Shown piece after piece: positions 62,032-64,000 of a stretch of 64,000 nt of DNA. Numbering within the stretch: position 1 is the first letter of the stretch; every line of letters starts with the position of its first letter. Origin of the DNA: Ruficoccus amylovorans (GTDB lineage: Bacteria > Verrucomicrobiota > Verrucomicrobiia > Opitutales > Cerasicoccaceae); the NCBI RefSeq assembly GCF_014230085.1, contig NZ_JACHVB010000052.1:62001-126000 (forward strand). Reading direction: 5' to 3'. The notes beneath the pieces were generated by a model that saw only the letters and a program-made list of their open reading frames with translations, was not told the DNA's origin and searched no databases. The translations under genes and the position numbers were made by a program.

Positions 62032-63462
62032 TCACTCCACCCGGCTCAGGTACTCGGGCAGTTTGCCGCCGAAGGCTCCATTGGAGAAGACCACGACGCA
62101 GCGCGGGCGGGATGTGTCCTGGAGGGTGGCGGTGGTAAGGGAATCCAGCAGGTCGTCGAAGGAGGTGCAGGCGCGGGTTTGCGTGCCCTGTGCGCTGAGG
62201 TCGCGGGCCATGCGGTCGGTGTCGAGCCGGTTGTCCTCGGCGTAGCGGTCGGGACGGTGCACGGGCGCGAGGAAGCACTCGTCGGCCCCGGCGAGGGCCT
62301 CGGTAAAGGCGCTCTGGAAATGCGCGGTGCAGGCGGTGTTGCTGCGGGGCTCGAAGCAGGCGGTCAATTGCCAGCCAGGGTAGCGCGCCCGCAGAGAAAC
62401 CAGGGTCTGGGCGATAGCGGTCGGGTGGTGCCCGAAGTCCTCCAGCACGGTCAGGCCGGGACGGGCCAGCCGGACCTCCTGACGACGCTTGACGCCGAGG
62501 AAGTCTCTCAGTGGGGAAAGGTCGAGCGAGGCGGGTTTGAGCGGATCGAGGATCAGCCCGGCGGCGAGCGCGGCCATAGCGGCGTTGCGGGCGTTGAAGA
62601 GACCGGGCAGGCTCCAGGCGACGGGGGTGGTTTCACCGCCGGGCCAGCGCAGGGTGAAGCGCGAGCCTTCGGCGTCCTCGGAAAAATCCACTATCCGGCA
62701 GTCGGCGTTTTCACCCGTGCCGACGGAGAGGCAACGCGTCCACGGCACGGGCATCATGGCGGCGAGCGTCGGCTCGTCGGCGTTGTAGAGGATGGCCCCG
62801 CCCTGCGGCACGAGCCGGGTCAGGTGCCGAAAGCTGCGGATAATGTCCTCCAGGTCGCGGAAGATGTCCCCGTGGTCGAACTCCAGGTTGTTCATCACGA
62901 GCACGCGCGGCTGGTAGTGGATGAACTTGCTGCGCTTGTCAAAAAAGGCCGAGTCGTACTCGTCGCCCTCGATGACGAAGGGGCCGCCGGCCTCCCCCAG
63001 TTCCGCGCCGGTGGGCAGATCGCGGGGCACGCCGCCGATCATCCAGCCGGGTCTGGGCGCGTGCGCCGGGGTGTTCCTGGTCAGCAAGGTGGCGGCCAGC
63101 GAAGTGGTGGTGGTCTTGCCGTGTGTACCGGAAACCACGATATTGCGTCGGGCCGAGAGGATTTCCCGGCTGACCAGCTCCGGCAGCGAGACGAAGGGGA
63201 TTTTGCGCGTTTCCAGCAGCCACTCGACTTCGGGGTTGCCGCGGCTCATGGCGTTGCCAATGACCACGGTGTCTGGGGCCAGGGCCTCCAGCCGTTGCGG
63301 GTCGAAGCCCTCCATGACCTCAATCCCGGCCCCGGCCAGCAGGTCGGACATCGGCGGGTAAATGCCAGTATCGGAGCCGCTGACCGCGTGCCCCTGGCGT
63401 TTCATCAGGACCGCAACGTTGCCCATCGCGGTTCCGCAGATTCCCATGAAGTAGATTTTCAA
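62032..63462 (-). CDS. mpl: UDP-MurNAc:L-alanyl-gamma-D-glutamyl-meso-DAP ligase
   Basis: A 476-residue Mur-ligase family enzyme. IYFMGICGTAMGNVAVLMK is the characteristic Mpl/MurC start; VVSGTHGKTTTTSL is the ATP-binding loop; VIEGDEYDSAFFDKRSKF, LEFDHGDIF and VLEDFGHHPTAI follow. Mpl attaches the recycled murein tripeptide to UDP-MurNAc in the cytoplasm. The length and the FGHHPTAI block fit Mpl rather than MurC. It points to peptidoglycan recycling, in line with the NamZ-type muramidase at 47233. Confidence 0.93.
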   Translation of the reverse strand: MKIYFMGICGTAMGNVAVLMKRQGHAVSGSDTGIYPPMSDLLAGAGIEVMEGFDPQRLEALAPDTVVIGNAMSRGNPEVEWLLETRKIPFVSLPELVSREILSARRNIVVSGTHGKTTTTSLAATLLTRNTPAHAPRPGWMIGGVPRDLPTGAELGEAGGPFVIEGDEYDSAFFDKRSKFIHYQPRVLVMNNLEFDHGDIFRDLEDIIRSFRHLTRLVPQGGAILYNADEPTLAAMMPVPWTRCLSVGTGENADCRIVDFSEDAEGSRFTLRWPGGETTPVAWSLPGLFNARNAAMAALAAGLILDPLKPASLDLSPLRDFLGVKRRQEVRLARPGLTVLEDFGHHPTAIAQTLVSLRARYPGWQLTACFEPRSNTACTAHFQSAFTEALAGADECFLAPVHRPDRYAEDNRLDTDRMARDLSAQGTQTRACTSFDDLLDSLTTATLQDTSRPRCVVVFSNGAFGGKLPEYLSRVE

Positions 63463-63490
63463 AGCGTTTGAAGAATAAAGAGAATTTTAC

Positions 63491-63573
63491 TCACACGGAG
63501 GCACAGAGGCACGGAGATAAATATTGAAGCGTCATCCATGAAATACTTTTTAATCCTCCGTGGCTCCGTGCGA
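63491..63573. repeat. Palindromic intergenic repeat upstream of purD
   Basis: TCACACGGAGGCACAGAGG (63491-63509) is followed by another GCACGGAG, and mirrored by CCTCCGTGGCTCCGTGCGA at 63555-63573. It forms a long imperfect hairpin. The CGGAGGCACGGAG core is of a type seen scattered in many bacterial genomes. Confidence 0.65.
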
Positions 63574-63697
63574 GATGAATATAAAAAAGAGTCTTTCCAC
63601 CGCCCCCGAGTTTTTCCGAGAAACGGCCTAGACAAGGCTTATTCCGATAAGCACGATGGCGGGAAGCAAAAATAACCCTTTTAGCGATTTGTTTGTT

Positions 63698-64000
63698 ATG
63701 AAAGTGATGATTATCGGTTCCGGCGGGCGCGAACATACCCTGCTCAAGAGCTGCTTGGCCAGCGATCTGGTGGACGAGGTTTTCGCCGCCCCCGGCAACG
63801 GCGGGATGCAGGCCGAAGCCCGTTGCGTGCCCCTGAACGTCGAGGACATCCCCGCCACCGTCAAGCTGGCGCAGGCCGAAGGGGTTGACTTCGTCATCGT
63901 CGGGCCGGAAGTGCCGCTCAGCCTCGGCGTCGTCGATGCCCTGGAGGCCGTCGGCATCCCCGCCTACGGCCCGAACAAGGCCGCTGCCCGCCTGGAGGCC
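63698..64000 (+). CDS. purD: Phosphoribosylamine--glycine ligase, 3' truncated by window edge
   Basis: The first 101 codons of a gene that leaves the window. KVMIIGSGGREHTLL is the diagnostic GARS N-terminus, followed by VFAAPGNGGMQAEARCV, VDFVIVGPEVPLSLGVVDAL and GIPAYGPNKAAARLEA. The enzyme makes glycinamide ribonucleotide from phosphoribosylamine, glycine and ATP in purine synthesis. The start is the ATG at 63698. The upstream region holds the palindromic repeat at 63491-63573 and a putative AT-rich leader. Confidence 0.93.
   Translation, partial: MKVMIIGSGGREHTLLKSCLASDLVDEVFAAPGNGGMQAEARCVPLNVEDIPATVKLAQAEGVDFVIVGPEVPLSLGVVDALEAVGIPAYGPNKAAARLEA

Overview
The window reads as a chromosomal segment of a Gram-negative bacterium of the Verrucomicrobiota, most likely class Opitutia. 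This is an inference from the combination of PEP-CTERM surface proteins, prepilin-like proteins of the H-X9-DG type embedded in polysaccharide loci, several secreted sulfatases and SGNH esterases, a type II (eukaryote-like) glutamine synthetase, RNase Y alongside an RNase E/G, and an Mpl-type murein-recycling ligase. Most of the window is GC-rich. The first 3 kb and the stretch around 30.3-34.3 kb look less GC-rich by eye.

Layout. 1-2.8 kb: the end of a Gfo/Idh/MocA oxidoreductase and two secreted lectin-like proteins. 2.9-15.6 kb: a nine-gene minus-strand catabolic operon (sulfatase, H-X9-DG prepilin, GH110-type alpha-galactosidase, GPH-family sugar symporter, second GH110-like beta-helix protein, carbohydrate-binding-like protein, PEP-CTERM protein, two SGNH esterases), transcribed divergently from a LacI-family regulator with a perfect 14-bp palindromic operator between them. 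Together these look like a complete system for desulfating, deacylating and depolymerising a galactose-containing sulfated polysaccharide and importing the product. 15.7-19.6 kb: small secreted proteins, an HTH-metallo-beta-lactamase fusion, and a beta-hydroxyacid dehydrogenase fused to a 105-residue histone-like Lys/Ala/Thr/Arg tail. This fusion is the most unusual single protein here. 19.6-22.2 kb: a PP2C phosphatase, a compact kinase-like protein, and glnII behind a well-formed sigma-54 promoter. 22.2-26.1 kb: prepilin, InlB-repeat protein and PEP-CTERM protein; the last two share a domain. 26.1-30.2 kb: heme utilisation (hmuS divergent from hmuTUV).

30.3-34.4 kb: a second sulfatase/symporter locus led by a frame-disrupted pseudogene, ending at tRNA-Ser(GCU). 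34.6-38.6 kb: two glycosyltransferases (GT4-like and a GT10 fucosyltransferase), a tiny membrane protein, an acetyltransferase and a SYLF lipid-binding protein. 38.7-49 kb: housekeeping cell-shape, RNA-decay and envelope genes (rny, rodA, rng, a receiver/coiled-coil protein, glycerate kinase, DUF2062, NamZ-type muramidase). 49.1-54.7 kb: a MutM-like glycosylase lacking half of the usual zinc ligands, GT2 glycosyltransferase, MsbA-like ABC exporter, NAD-epimerase with an altered catalytic tyrosine, methyltransferase. 54.8-64 kb: a sialidase-like secreted protein, a LysR/YeiH divergent pair, argA, a Xer recombinase, mpl and the start of purD.

Several dispersed palindromic intergenic repeats occur. 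No CRISPR array, complete insertion sequence or rRNA was seen.
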